DNA of 62,113 nt from Thiotrichaceae bacterium (GTDB taxonomy: Bacteria > Pseudomonadota > Gammaproteobacteria > Thiotrichales > Thiotrichaceae): the NCBI GenBank assembly GCA_026989145.1, contig JALSJU010000063.1, positions 1 through 62,113 on the forward strand, written 5' to 3'. Under the pieces are notes generated by a model that worked only from the letters and a program-made list of their open reading frames with translations, made no database searches and was not told the DNA's origin. The position numbers and the translations under genes were made by a program. Each line of letters begins with the position of its first letter. Within the stretch, counting starts at the first letter, position 1. This document shows positions 43,529 to 51,536 of the stretch, in pieces.

Positions 43529-45415
43529 ATGTCTAGTAAAAATAAACAAAATATGGAATTTCAAACCGAGGTTAATCAGCTATTACAATTGATGATCCAT
43601 TCGTTGTATTCGAATAAAGAAATCTTCATGCGTGAGTTAATTTCAAATGCATCTGATGCCTGTGATAAGTTGCGTTTTGAAGCAATCTCAAATGATGCCT
43701 TGTATGAAGGGGATTCTGACTTACGTATCGAGGTTGATTTTGATAGCGAAGCGAACACAGTTACATTACGTGATAACGGTATCGGGATGAGCCGTGATGA
43801 AGTGGTTGATAATATCGGTACGATTGCAAAATCGGGTACTAAAGAATTTTTGTCAAAAATGACCGGTGATGCCGCTAAAGATTCAAATTTGATTGGTCAA
43901 TTTGGTGTGGGTTTTTACTCGTCCTTTATTGTAGCCGACAAGGTTACCTTAACCACTCGTAGAGCAGGGGAGAAGCCCGATCAAGCAGTTATTTGGGAGT
44001 CAAACGGTGAAAATGGTTTTACCTTAGAAGAAACTAAAAAAGAATCACACGGAACCGAAATTGTACTGCACTTAAAAGATGAGGAAAAAGAGTTCGCTGA
44101 CAGTTATCGCTTACGTAATATTATTTCAACGTACTCAGATCATATCCCGTTACCGGTAAAAATGCGTAAAGCGGATGAAGAAGGAAAGTTAACTGAAGAA
44201 TGGGAAGTGGTTAATAAGGCGAATGCCTTGTGGACGGAATCGAAAAGTAGTCTAAAAGATGAAGACTATCAAGAGTTTTACAAGCATATTTCACATGATT
44301 GGGAGAATCCTTTAGCTTGGAGTCACAATCATGTTGAAGGTAGCTTAGAGTATAAATCGCTACTTTATGTGCCTTCAAAAGCACCGTTCGATCTTTGGGA
44401 GCCTGAGCAAAAGAACGGTATCAAGCTTTATGTGCAACGTGTGTTCATTATGGATGATACTGATCATCTGATGCCTAAATATTTGCGCTTTGTGCGCGGT
44501 GTGATTGATTCTAATGATTTGCCTTTGAATGTGTCGCGTGAGATTTTACAAAGTAACCGTGCGGTTGATTCAATGCGCAAAGCATCTGTTAAAAAGATTT
44601 TGGGTCTGTTAGACAAGATGGCGAAGAATAAAAAAGACGATTACCAAAAGTTCTGGGATGAATTTGGTCAAGTCATGAAAGAAGGCCCAGGCGAAGATAT
44701 GGCGAATAAAGAACAAATTGCCAAGTTATTACGCTTCTCATCGACAGAGACCGATAGGATAGAACAAACCGTTACACTAGAAGATTATGTTTCACGGATG
44801 AAGGATGAGCAGGACGAAATCTTTTATATCACGGCAGAAACTTTCGCCGCGGCTAAAAACAGCCCACACTTGGAAATTTTCCGTGAAAAAGGCATTGAAG
44901 TTCTCTTGTTAACAGACCGCGTTGATGAGTGGCTGGTCAATGGTTTACAAGAGTTTGATGGAAAGAAACTTAAGTCAGTTGCCAAGGGTGATCTTGATCT
45001 TAGTAAGTTTGATAGCGACGAGGATAAGAAAGAACAGGAAAAAGTTGAAGAGAAAGCAGGTAGCCTCATAAAGCAACTTAAAGAAGTGTTAGGTGATAAA
45101 GTTGATGATGTGCGAGTATCTCACCGTTTAACGTCATCACCTTCATGTATTGTATTAAGTGAGCAAGATATGGCACTGTATATGCAAAATTTAATGAAGC
45201 AGGCAGGGCATGATATGCCGAGCAATAAGCCAATTCTTGAAGTTAATCCAACGCATCCATTAATTGAACGCATGGAAGCTGAAACGGATGATGAACAGTT
45301 TGCAGACTGGGCTGACATAGTATTTGATCAAGCATTACTAGCCGAGGGTGGTCAGCTTGAAGATCCTGCAGGCTTTGTTAATAAGCTTAATAAACTCATG
45401 CTTAAAATGTCATAA
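43529..45415 (+). CDS. htpG: Molecular chaperone HtpG (Hsp90)
   Basis: Bacterial Hsp90. It is 628 residues from the ATG at 43529 (AGAAGGA 7 nt upstream; the GTG at 43526 is rejected). The GHKL ATPase domain shows 'NKEIFMRELISNASDACDKLRF', 'RDNGIGMSRDEVVDNIGTIAKSGTKEF' and 'IGQFGVGFYSSFIVAD'; the middle domain has 'WENPLAWSHNHVEGSLEYKSLLYVP' and 'VSREILQSNRAVDSMRK' with the catalytic Arg. The C-terminal dimerisation part is normal. Heat-shock control is suggested by the sigma32-like site upstream. Confidence 0.97.
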   Translation: MSSKNKQNMEFQTEVNQLLQLMIHSLYSNKEIFMRELISNASDACDKLRFEAISNDALYEGDSDLRIEVDFDSEANTVTLRDNGIGMSRDEVVDNIGTIAKSGTKEFLSKMTGDAAKDSNLIGQFGVGFYSSFIVADKVTLTTRRAGEKPDQAVIWESNGENGFTLEETKKESHGTEIVLHLKDEEKEFADSYRLRNIISTYSDHIPLPVKMRKADEEGKLTEEWEVVNKANALWTESKSSLKDEDYQEFYKHISHDWENPLAWSHNHVEGSLEYKSLLYVPSKAPFDLWEPEQKNGIKLYVQRVFIMDDTDHLMPKYLRFVRGVIDSNDLPLNVSREILQSNRAVDSMRKASVKKILGLLDKMAKNKKDDYQKFWDEFGQVMKEGPGEDMANKEQIAKLLRFSSTETDRIEQTVTLEDYVSRMKDEQDEIFYITAETFAAAKNSPHLEIFREKGIEVLLLTDRVDEWLVNGLQEFDGKKLKSVAKGDLDLSKFDSDEDKKEQEKVEEKAGSLIKQLKEVLGDKVDDVRVSHRLTSSPSCIVLSEQDMALYMQNLMKQAGHDMPSNKPILEVNPTHPLIERMEAETDDEQFADWADIVFDQALLAEGGQLEDPAGFVNKLNKLMLKMS

Positions 45416-45596
45416 CTACCAGCTTGCAATTGAAATCTGCTATTTCAGAGTTAAAAAATGATCTTTTACACATGTAGACTCATATTTTTCGCATTGAATT
45501 AACGAACTTCAGACACAATCTGAGTAGTTACTATTCACTTTTATTACTCGCTGAGTAGTGATAAAATGTCTTAGAACTACTTGATTATATGATCAA

Positions 45597-45640
45597 TAAT
45601 AAGCCCTTGGTTTTGCAATAAAATCAGGGGCTTATTTTTG
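45597..45640 (+). terminator. Rho-independent terminator downstream of htpG
   Basis: AATAAGCCCTTG (45597-45608) and CAGGGGCTTATT (45625-45636) pair over 12 bp with one G-U, followed by TTTTTGTTTT. It is about 180 nt after htpG; nothing else in between was recognised. Confidence 0.8.
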
Positions 45641-45703
45641 TTTTAGTATTACCTGAATCAGTGACGTCACTACGGCACAGAACGCAAGCTATTTGTCCAT
45701 CAT

Positions 45704-45794
45704 GGGTTTAAAAAATACCCGCTTGCGCTAAAGCATAATTGAGTGCTGTAGCGCTCACTAAACTGAAGGGTGAAGCTGAGTTTTTTTAAATACC
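45704..45794. repeat. Palindromic repeat related to the 34165-34327 element
   Basis: GGGTTTAAAAAATACCCGCTTGCGC...GAAGGGTGAAGCTGAGTTTTTTTAAATACC shares the 'AAAAAATRCCCGCTT' and 'GGGTGAAGCTRAGWTTTTTT' ends with the inner part of the element at 34214-34277. The centre differs: 45 nt here, including the palindrome GTGCTGTAGCGCTCAC. It lies in the 446-nt gap between htpG and the phoU-like gene, which otherwise only holds the terminator. Confidence 0.7.
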
Positions 45795-45861
45795 GCTTTA
45801 CTCACCTTTTTTAAAGCCATAAAATGCGCCCACTAATAACCCCTTAGGTGGTGCTTTAATT

Positions 45862-46542
45862 ATGGTTGCTACAAACTACTTATCTGGCCTTTTTGGTCAC
45901 TCTCCTATCGCACCTCTACAAGAGCATATGTACCGTGTTTATACCGGAATCAAGCACTTGGTGCCTTTAATCGAAGGAATGATAGAAGGTGATAGGGAAA
46001 AAGTGTTGGCTGCGCAACAAGAAATTATTAAAGGTGAACACGATGCCGATGAAATGAAAAGAGAGTTGCGTAATAATCTGCCAAAAGGCCTATTTATGCC
46101 AGTTGATAGGCGTGATGTGCTTGATGTGTTGCTACGTCAAGATCTCATTGCCAATCAAGCAAAAGATGTTGCATCTATTATCGTGGGTCGTAACATGCAG
46201 CTCCCTAGCGAAATGAATACGCCTTTCTTAGTATATACACAGCGCTGTGTTGATACGGTGAGAAAGGCACTGGATACGATAAATGAGCTCGATGAGCTTG
46301 TTGAGACGGGTTTTCGTGGGTTAGAAGTTGACTTAGTTGAAAAAATGATCGTTGAATTGGGCGATATTGAAAGTGAAACAGATGCCATGCAGGTTGAGTT
46401 ACGTCAAACCTTGTTTGATCTAGAAGATAATCTCGGCCCAGTTGATGTTATTTTTATTTGCCGCTTAATTGATTGGGTGGGAAATGTGGCCGACAATGCG
46501 GAGCGCGTTGGTAGTCGTCTTTCTTTGATGCTTGCTCGATAA
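45862..46542 (+). CDS. DUF47/PhoU-like phosphate transport regulator
   Basis: 226 residues, all-helical, of the TIGR00153/DUF47 family: 'FGHSPIAPLQEHMYRVYTGIKHLVPL', 'IIKGEHDADEMKRELRNNLPKGLFMPVDRRDVLDVLLRQDLIANQAKDVASII' and a metal-cluster-like 'DIESETDAMQVELRQTL' plus 'DWVGNVADNAERVGSRL'. These proteins are encoded beside Pit carriers and regulate or stabilise phosphate uptake. Its stop overlaps the upstream extension of the pit ORF; the true pit start is 16 nt after it. Confidence 0.92.
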   Translation: MVATNYLSGLFGHSPIAPLQEHMYRVYTGIKHLVPLIEGMIEGDREKVLAAQQEIIKGEHDADEMKRELRNNLPKGLFMPVDRRDVLDVLLRQDLIANQAKDVASIIVGRNMQLPSEMNTPFLVYTQRCVDTVRKALDTINELDELVETGFRGLEVDLVEKMIVELGDIESETDAMQVELRQTLFDLEDNLGPVDVIFICRLIDWVGNVADNAERVGSRLSLMLAR

Positions 46543-46558
46543 TTTAGAGGTTACACCG

Positions 46559-47827
46559 ATGGAGTTTTTCTCAGATACAACCACAATTTACATAACCTTA
46601 GCAGCTGTTTTCGGTATTTTTATGGCATGGGGTATTGGTGCTAATGATGTTGCAAATGCGATGGCAACATCGGTAGGCTCAAAAGCAATTACGATTAAAC
46701 AGGCGATTATCTTAGCGGCTATTTTTGAGTTTGCAGGGGCATACCTTGCGGGAGGCTCAGTAACTAAAACAATTCGTAAAGGGATTATTGATTTAAATGC
46801 GTTTGAGGGTAACCCTGATTTACTCATATGGGGAATGTTGGCCGCACTTTTAGCAGCAGGAACATGGTTATTAGTCGCATCTTATAAAGGTTGGCCAGTT
46901 TCTACGACCCATAGTATTGTAGGCGCTGTTGTTGGCTTTGCAGCTGTTGGGGTGAGTGTTGATGCCGTAAGCTGGGGCAAAGTAGGGACTATTGTTTTAA
47001 GTTGGATTGTGACCCCGATGCTTGCAGGTGTAATTGCGTATGCGGTTTTCACAAGTATTCAAAAATTGATTATGAATACACAAACACCTCTAGAAAATGC
47101 AAAAAAATATGGTCCTTTGTATCTCTTTCTAGTCGGTTTTGTTATTGCTCTGGTTACAATTAAGAAGGGTTTGAAGCATGTTGGTATCCATGTTGATGGT
47201 GGAATGGAATTTGTCTATGCAGGATTAACAGGTGTTGTTATTGCCTTAATTGGTGCGTATCTAATTCGTCGAATAAACTTTACAGAAGATCATAGCGGTA
47301 AGACAAAATCACAGTTTGCAAATGTCGAAAAAATATTTGGGGTGCTAATGATTTTTACTGCATCTGCAATGGCTTTTGCACATGGCTCAAATGATGTGGC
47401 AAATGCGGTTGGTCCTATGGCAGCAGTTATCGGCATCGCTCAAGATGGTGTGCTAGCATCAAAGTCAGAACTTCCATCATGGGTATTGCTAGTGGGAGGT
47501 ATCGGGATTGTTACGGGGTTGGCAACTCTGGGTTATAAAGTGATGGCGACAGTGGGTAAAAATATAACTGAGCTTACGCCAACCCGTGGTTTTTCTGCTG
47601 AGATTGCGGCCGCTTCAACAGTAGTTTTAGCAACCTATACCGGTTTGCCAATTTCAACCACGCAAACCTTGGTTGGCGCGATTTTAGGTGTTGGCTTGGC
47701 AAGAGGTATCGCTGCGATTGATTTACGAGTCGTTCGAAATATCTTTATGTCATGGGTTATAACTCTGCCGGCAGGTGCATTTCTTTCTATTATCTTCTTT
47801 TATATTTTGAAGGCTATTTTTAGTTAA
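46559..47827 (+). CDS. pit: Inorganic phosphate transporter, PiT family
   Basis: Low-affinity, metal-phosphate/proton symporter of the inner membrane. The ATG at 46559 (MEFFSDTTTIYITLAAVFGIFMAWGIGANDVANAMATSVGS) follows AGAGG at 7-11 nt; 422 residues. Both PiT signature repeats are visible, 'GANDVANAMATSVGS...' and 'AFAHGSNDVANAVGPMAAV', with 'PVSTTHSIVGAVVGF' and 'PISTTQTLVGAILGVG'. Pairing with DUF47 is the usual pit operon. A stem at 47875-47897 lies between it and the convergent methyltransferase. Confidence 0.95.
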   Translation: MEFFSDTTTIYITLAAVFGIFMAWGIGANDVANAMATSVGSKAITIKQAIILAAIFEFAGAYLAGGSVTKTIRKGIIDLNAFEGNPDLLIWGMLAALLAAGTWLLVASYKGWPVSTTHSIVGAVVGFAAVGVSVDAVSWGKVGTIVLSWIVTPMLAGVIAYAVFTSIQKLIMNTQTPLENAKKYGPLYLFLVGFVIALVTIKKGLKHVGIHVDGGMEFVYAGLTGVVIALIGAYLIRRINFTEDHSGKTKSQFANVEKIFGVLMIFTASAMAFAHGSNDVANAVGPMAAVIGIAQDGVLASKSELPSWVLLVGGIGIVTGLATLGYKVMATVGKNITELTPTRGFSAEIAAASTVVLATYTGLPISTTQTLVGAILGVGLARGIAAIDLRVVRNIFMSWVITLPAGAFLSIIFFYILKAIFS

Positions 47828-47874
47828 TTTTTAAGATGACTCACGCAAGCTACGAGAGAACACAAAAAGTTTTG

Positions 47875-47897
47875 GTAATTACTCTGCGAGTAGTTAC
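47875..47897. terminator. Possible bidirectional terminator
   Basis: GTAATTACTC-TGC-GAGTAGTTAC forms a 10-bp stem with one G-U between the convergent pit and methyltransferase genes; AAGTTTT follows on the plus strand and ACCAAAACTTTTT on the minus. The U tracts are short. Confidence 0.4.
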
Positions 47898-47921
47898 AAG
47901 TTTTGTAAGTTTAGGGAGCAA

Positions 47922-48833
47922 CTACTTTCTAAGCCTTTTGTAAATTAGCACTACGAGTTCTTTATTTTCGGCCTCTTTAAAGACCTCTGGTGCAGCAATA
48001 CTTTCAATAAATTGATAGTCAGGTGCATATTTCTTCATAGTTTCATGGAGAAAATCCGCACCAAGTTCTGGCGCATTTAAGCATAATAGCAGGGTGGCTG
48101 CAGGTGCCATAAACTCATCAAGCCGTCTTAGTATTTTGGGGTAATCTTTGGCAATATCCACGCTACCTTTTTGAAACGTAGGTGGATCACAAATTAACAA
48201 GTCAAATGGCCCACGTTTTTTTAAACGCCCAAACGACTTGAAGATATTTAATTTTTCGAACTTAACCTGCTTGAGTAATTGTTTATTGAGGCGGTGATTC
48301 TCCCTACCAACAGAAAGTGCTGGGCTACTCATATCAATATTGACAACGGATGAAGCTCCCCCATCAAGTGCTACGACCGAGAAACCGCATGTGTAAGAGA
48401 ATAAATTAAGTACACTCTTATCTTGCGTGTTGTGTCTTACCCAGTCACGGCCATTTTTCATATCTAAAAACAACCCTGTGTTACGGGATTTTCCAAGTTG
48501 AATTTGGTAGTTCAACCCTTCTTCATTAATTGTTAATTGATGAATTTTCTTGCCGTTTATAATGTCAATTGGCCCAAGTTTCTTATAGCGATGTTGTAAT
48601 TGGATGCTTTGGCACTCAGGTATTAACTGTTGGAGTCTATTTGCAAGATCTTTTATATCTGTTATGTTCTCAACAGCATAGAGTGTAATAAGTATAACGG
48701 GGGGTAGCCAATCAATTGTGAGATGGTGTAAGTCGGGGTAGGCATGCCCACGCCCATGAAACAAACGTTGTGCTTGTAAAAATTGCTGGCTATTTGGAGG
48801 GGTGATATATTTTAGGGCGTTAGATAGGGGCAC
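47922..48833 (-). CDS. Class I SAM-dependent rRNA-type methyltransferase (RlmI/PF10672-like)
   Basis: A Rossmann methyltransferase related to RlmI/RlmL. 'AQRLFHGRGHAYPDLHHLTIDWLPPVILITLY', 'GLFLDMKNGRDWVRHNTQDKSVLNLFSYTCGFSVVALDGGASSVVNIDMS' (SAM site) and the catalytic 'DLLICDPPTFQKGS' are clear. The track start at 48893 is a GTG inside a mobile element: the first 17 codons are element DNA. The GTG at 48833 (VPLSNALKYITPPNSQQFLQAQ...) lies 12 bp outside the element and gives the usual lead-in before 'RLFHGRG'; 303 residues. Neither start has a good Shine-Dalgarno, so initiation is uncertain. Target base not known. Confidence 0.85.
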   Translation of the reverse strand: MPLSNALKYITPPNSQQFLQAQRLFHGRGHAYPDLHHLTIDWLPPVILITLYAVENITDIKDLANRLQQLIPECQSIQLQHRYKKLGPIDIINGKKIHQLTINEEGLNYQIQLGKSRNTGLFLDMKNGRDWVRHNTQDKSVLNLFSYTCGFSVVALDGGASSVVNIDMSSPALSVGRENHRLNKQLLKQVKFEKLNIFKSFGRLKKRGPFDLLICDPPTFQKGSVDIAKDYPKILRRLDEFMAPAATLLLCLNAPELGADFLHETMKKYAPDYQFIESIAAPEVFKEAENKELVVLIYKRLRK

Positions 48834-48844
48834 AGGTTTAATTT

Positions 48845-49003
48845 GAGACCTTTGCACGAGTCGGATGACGAGTAAAAATGGCTGAAATTCCACTGATTTT
48901 CATTGGAAAATTTGCTAATAACCCGCTATTAGCTGCATTTCTCGCCTCAAGCAGTTGGATTTCGGCCGATTTTTCTTTCGCCACCGACTCGGTGCAAAGG
49001 TCT
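48845..49003. mobile_element. MITE-like relic with GAGACCTTTGCAC ends (IS5-type)
   Basis: The left end GAGACCTTTGCACGAGTCGG and the right end CCGACTCGGTGCAAAGGTCTT are inverted copies (AGACCTTTGCAC plus GAGTCGG, one indel). The element is about 159 bp and non-coding on its own, so it is a deletion derivative or MITE; ends starting GAGACCTTTGCA are usual for IS5-group elements (family call inferred). It abuts the 5' end of the methyltransferase gene. The same GAGACCTTTGCA occurs at 61990-62001. Confidence 0.75.
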
Positions 49004-49076
49004 TAATCTGAAAAGAAAAATTGATTATCTAATGATATGCTTTTAGCTTCAATAAAAACGTTGAGGCTAAGTACAA

Positions 49077-49289
49077 ATGATTACAGATTCGATATTAACT
49101 TGTCCAGAGTGTGGAGCCTCGCAACAAGAACAGATGCCAGAAAATACTTGCCAATTTAGCTATCGTTGTAATGCGTGTAAAGCCTTAGTTAAAACAAAGC
49201 AAGGAGAATGCTGTATTTATTGTTGCTACGGTGATTACCCTTGTCCGCAAACTCAAATTATTGGCTCATCTTGCTGTAGTCCAGATTAG
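49077..49289 (+). CDS. GDCCVxC-type small Cys-rich protein
   Basis: 70 residues with a zinc-ribbon-like N-terminus 'TCPECGASQQEQMPENTCQFSYRCNACKALVKTK' and the family signature in the form 'GECCIYCCYGDYPCPQTQ' (usual form GDCCVxCSYG..PCP). Some relatives are selenoproteins; here every position is Cys and no in-frame TGA is used. It also has a C-terminal 'SSCCSPD'. Probably binds metal or acts in thiol chemistry; function is not established. Stand-alone gene. The 141-nt gap after it shows nothing. Confidence 0.85.
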   Translation: MITDSILTCPECGASQQEQMPENTCQFSYRCNACKALVKTKQGECCIYCCYGDYPCPQTQIIGSSCCSPD

Positions 49290-49430
49290 AGGTAATATAG
49301 AGCGGATGGATGGTATGTATAAAAAATAAGCTAATCTTACAATAAAAATTGTGATTGATTAAAATATCACCTATATTCCAGATACCCTCAAGAAAAATCA
49401 CGTAATTACATATACATAAAGGAGTACCCT

Positions 49431-51536
49431 ATGTCTTTTTTTCTCTGCAAACTTTGGCCTTACTTGGCCGGAGGCTTAATTGGTTGGTTATTAGCCGGTT
49501 GGCTAGCACGTCGTTTTAAACATGCAGAACCTCCAGTAGAGCGTATTGTAGAGAAAGTTGTTGAGGTGGATAACCCTCAGCATCTTTCTTTGATTAGAAA
49601 ACTGGAAGGTGAAAATAGTCAAATTGCTGGATTAATGAGTAAGGTGTCACAGTTTGAATCTAGAAAGCCCGAAGTTGTTGAGAAAAGGGTGGAAGTTGAT
49701 AATCCAAAGCATTTAGCATTAATCAGTAAGTTAGAAAAAGAAAATGCTGAAATATCTGTTTTAAGATCAAAACTATCAGGTTTTGAATCTCAAGAAGTAG
49801 TGCTTAGAAAACTAAAAGAAGAAAACTCTCAGATCTCGGCTCTTAAATACAATATCAAAAACTTTGAAAGCAAAGCCGCAAAAGAAGGTGATGAGCTTGC
49901 GGATCTTCATTCAAAAGCAACGCGTTATCGTGCTCAAATAGAAAAGCTAGAAAGTGAAAATAAACACCTTCATGGTTTGCAAGAAAAACTAAATGACTTA
50001 GAAAATGATGAGCCAAAACAGCTCGCATTAATTAGTCGCCTAGAAAAAGAAAATAAAGAACTTGCTGACTTGAAAGCTCAGCAAGCTAAGTTTGAGGCTC
50101 AGGAAGAAAAAATATTAAGCTTAGAATCTGATAGCGCAAAACTTAAGAGTCTACAAGATGATATAGCTCGTTATAAAAATGATAATACACAGCAATTATC
50201 ATTGATTAGTAAGCTGGAGAATGAAAATAAAGAATTGGATGCATTGAAGGAGCAGTTGTCAGAATTAGATGCGCAAAAAAATAAATTGGCTCAATTAGAA
50301 GTTGAAAATAAGAAAATTGCCAATTTAGAAAGTAGCTTAAACCGTTTTGAAAATGACAATACGCAGCATCTATCGTTAATTGGAAAGCTTGAGCAGGAAA
50401 AAAAGCATATTGGTAATAAAGTTACTGATTTAGAAGGCGAGCTTTTATTATTAAAACGCGGTCAGAAGCTTGATATAGCTTCTGCTAAAGCCGCTGGAAT
50501 TATTGTTAAGGATGAAAACGATTTAACGGTTATCGAAGGTATCGGCCCTAAAATTGCCGAATTATTAAAAGCTAATGGAGTTAATAACTTAAAAGAATTA
50601 TCTGAGGTGGATACAGGAAAAATTCAAGGAATATTAAACAAAGGAGGATCTCAATTTCAAATGGCTAATCCTGGTACTTGGCCTGACCAAGCTACGTTGG
50701 CCTGTAATAATCGTTGGCCTGCATTAAAGTCATTGCAAAATGTACTTGATGGCGGTGTTTACCCGGACAGTTCGGCGAAATCGAACGCAAGTAAAGGTTC
50801 TGGATTAGCGCCCAAATTAGATTTAGCTAGTGCTAAAGCTGCAGGAATTGCAGTAACAAAAGAAGGAGATTTCACCGCTATTGAAGGGATTGGGCCTAAA
50901 ATTAGTGAGCTCATATATGCGGATGGCATTAAAACATTTAAAGAGCTTTCGGAGGTTTCACCTTCTCGTTTACAAACAATTCTTGATAATGCGGGGCCGC
51001 AGTACAAAATGGCAAACCCAGGAACATGGCCAGATCAAGCACATTTGGCGAGCCATAATCGTTGGCCTGCATTAAAAGCGCTACAAGATATACTTGATGG
51101 TGGCGTTTATCCTGATGATACTAAAGCTAAGATGAGCAGCACAAATGATTCTGCTAAGGTGCAAAAACTAGAATCAGAGTTAAAAAAGTATCGCGATAAC
51201 GAAAAAGCGGCTGTAACTGCAGGCTCTATTGTTGATGTTGATAAAGCAAAAGCGGCAGGCTTTACGATGCGACGTAAAGGGGATCAAGACGACTTCACGG
51301 TGATCGAGGGAATTGGGCCTAAAATTAATGAGTTAATTCATGCAGAAGGTATCCATACGTATAGTGAGTTAGCTGCTACTAAAGTAAATTCTATTCAGGC
51401 TATTCTTGATAAAGCAGGGCCTAGCTTTACTTTAGCGGATCCTGAAACATGGTCTGCCCAATCGGATTTAGCGGCAAAGAATGAGTGGGAGAAACTAATG
51501 AAATGGCAGGACGAACTTGATGGAGGTAAGTCATAA
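49431..51536 (+). CDS. Inner-membrane coiled-coil protein with three helix-hairpin-helix domains
   Basis: 701 residues. One membrane segment near the start ('LWPYLAGGLIGWLLAGWLARRF') is followed by about 310 residues of coiled coil built from repeats of 30-40 residues beginning 'DNPQHLSLIRKLEGEN', 'DNPKHLALISKLEKEN', 'DEPKQLALISRLEKEN', 'NTQQLSLISKLENEN', 'NTQHLSLIGKLEQEK'. Three similar HhH domains follow at about 345-445, 462-560 and 601-700, each with 'IEGIGPKI.EL', 'IQ.IL..AG..F..A.PGTW..Q' and a final 'W..L...Q..LDGG'. HhH folds bind DNA or protein. GGAG precedes the ATG. Its TAA overlaps the start of the OmpA-type gene (TAATG), so they are coupled. Confidence 0.85.
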   Translation: MSFFLCKLWPYLAGGLIGWLLAGWLARRFKHAEPPVERIVEKVVEVDNPQHLSLIRKLEGENSQIAGLMSKVSQFESRKPEVVEKRVEVDNPKHLALISKLEKENAEISVLRSKLSGFESQEVVLRKLKEENSQISALKYNIKNFESKAAKEGDELADLHSKATRYRAQIEKLESENKHLHGLQEKLNDLENDEPKQLALISRLEKENKELADLKAQQAKFEAQEEKILSLESDSAKLKSLQDDIARYKNDNTQQLSLISKLENENKELDALKEQLSELDAQKNKLAQLEVENKKIANLESSLNRFENDNTQHLSLIGKLEQEKKHIGNKVTDLEGELLLLKRGQKLDIASAKAAGIIVKDENDLTVIEGIGPKIAELLKANGVNNLKELSEVDTGKIQGILNKGGSQFQMANPGTWPDQATLACNNRWPALKSLQNVLDGGVYPDSSAKSNASKGSGLAPKLDLASAKAAGIAVTKEGDFTAIEGIGPKISELIYADGIKTFKELSEVSPSRLQTILDNAGPQYKMANPGTWPDQAHLASHNRWPALKALQDILDGGVYPDDTKAKMSSTNDSAKVQKLESELKKYRDNEKAAVTAGSIVDVDKAKAAGFTMRRKGDQDDFTVIEGIGPKINELIHAEGIHTYSELAATKVNSIQAILDKAGPSFTLADPETWSAQSDLAAKNEWEKLMKWQDELDGGKS

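Noticed and set aside
44788-44797. parS-like half site TGTTTCACGG
   Set aside because: Only one half of the palindrome, inside the htpG coding sequence.
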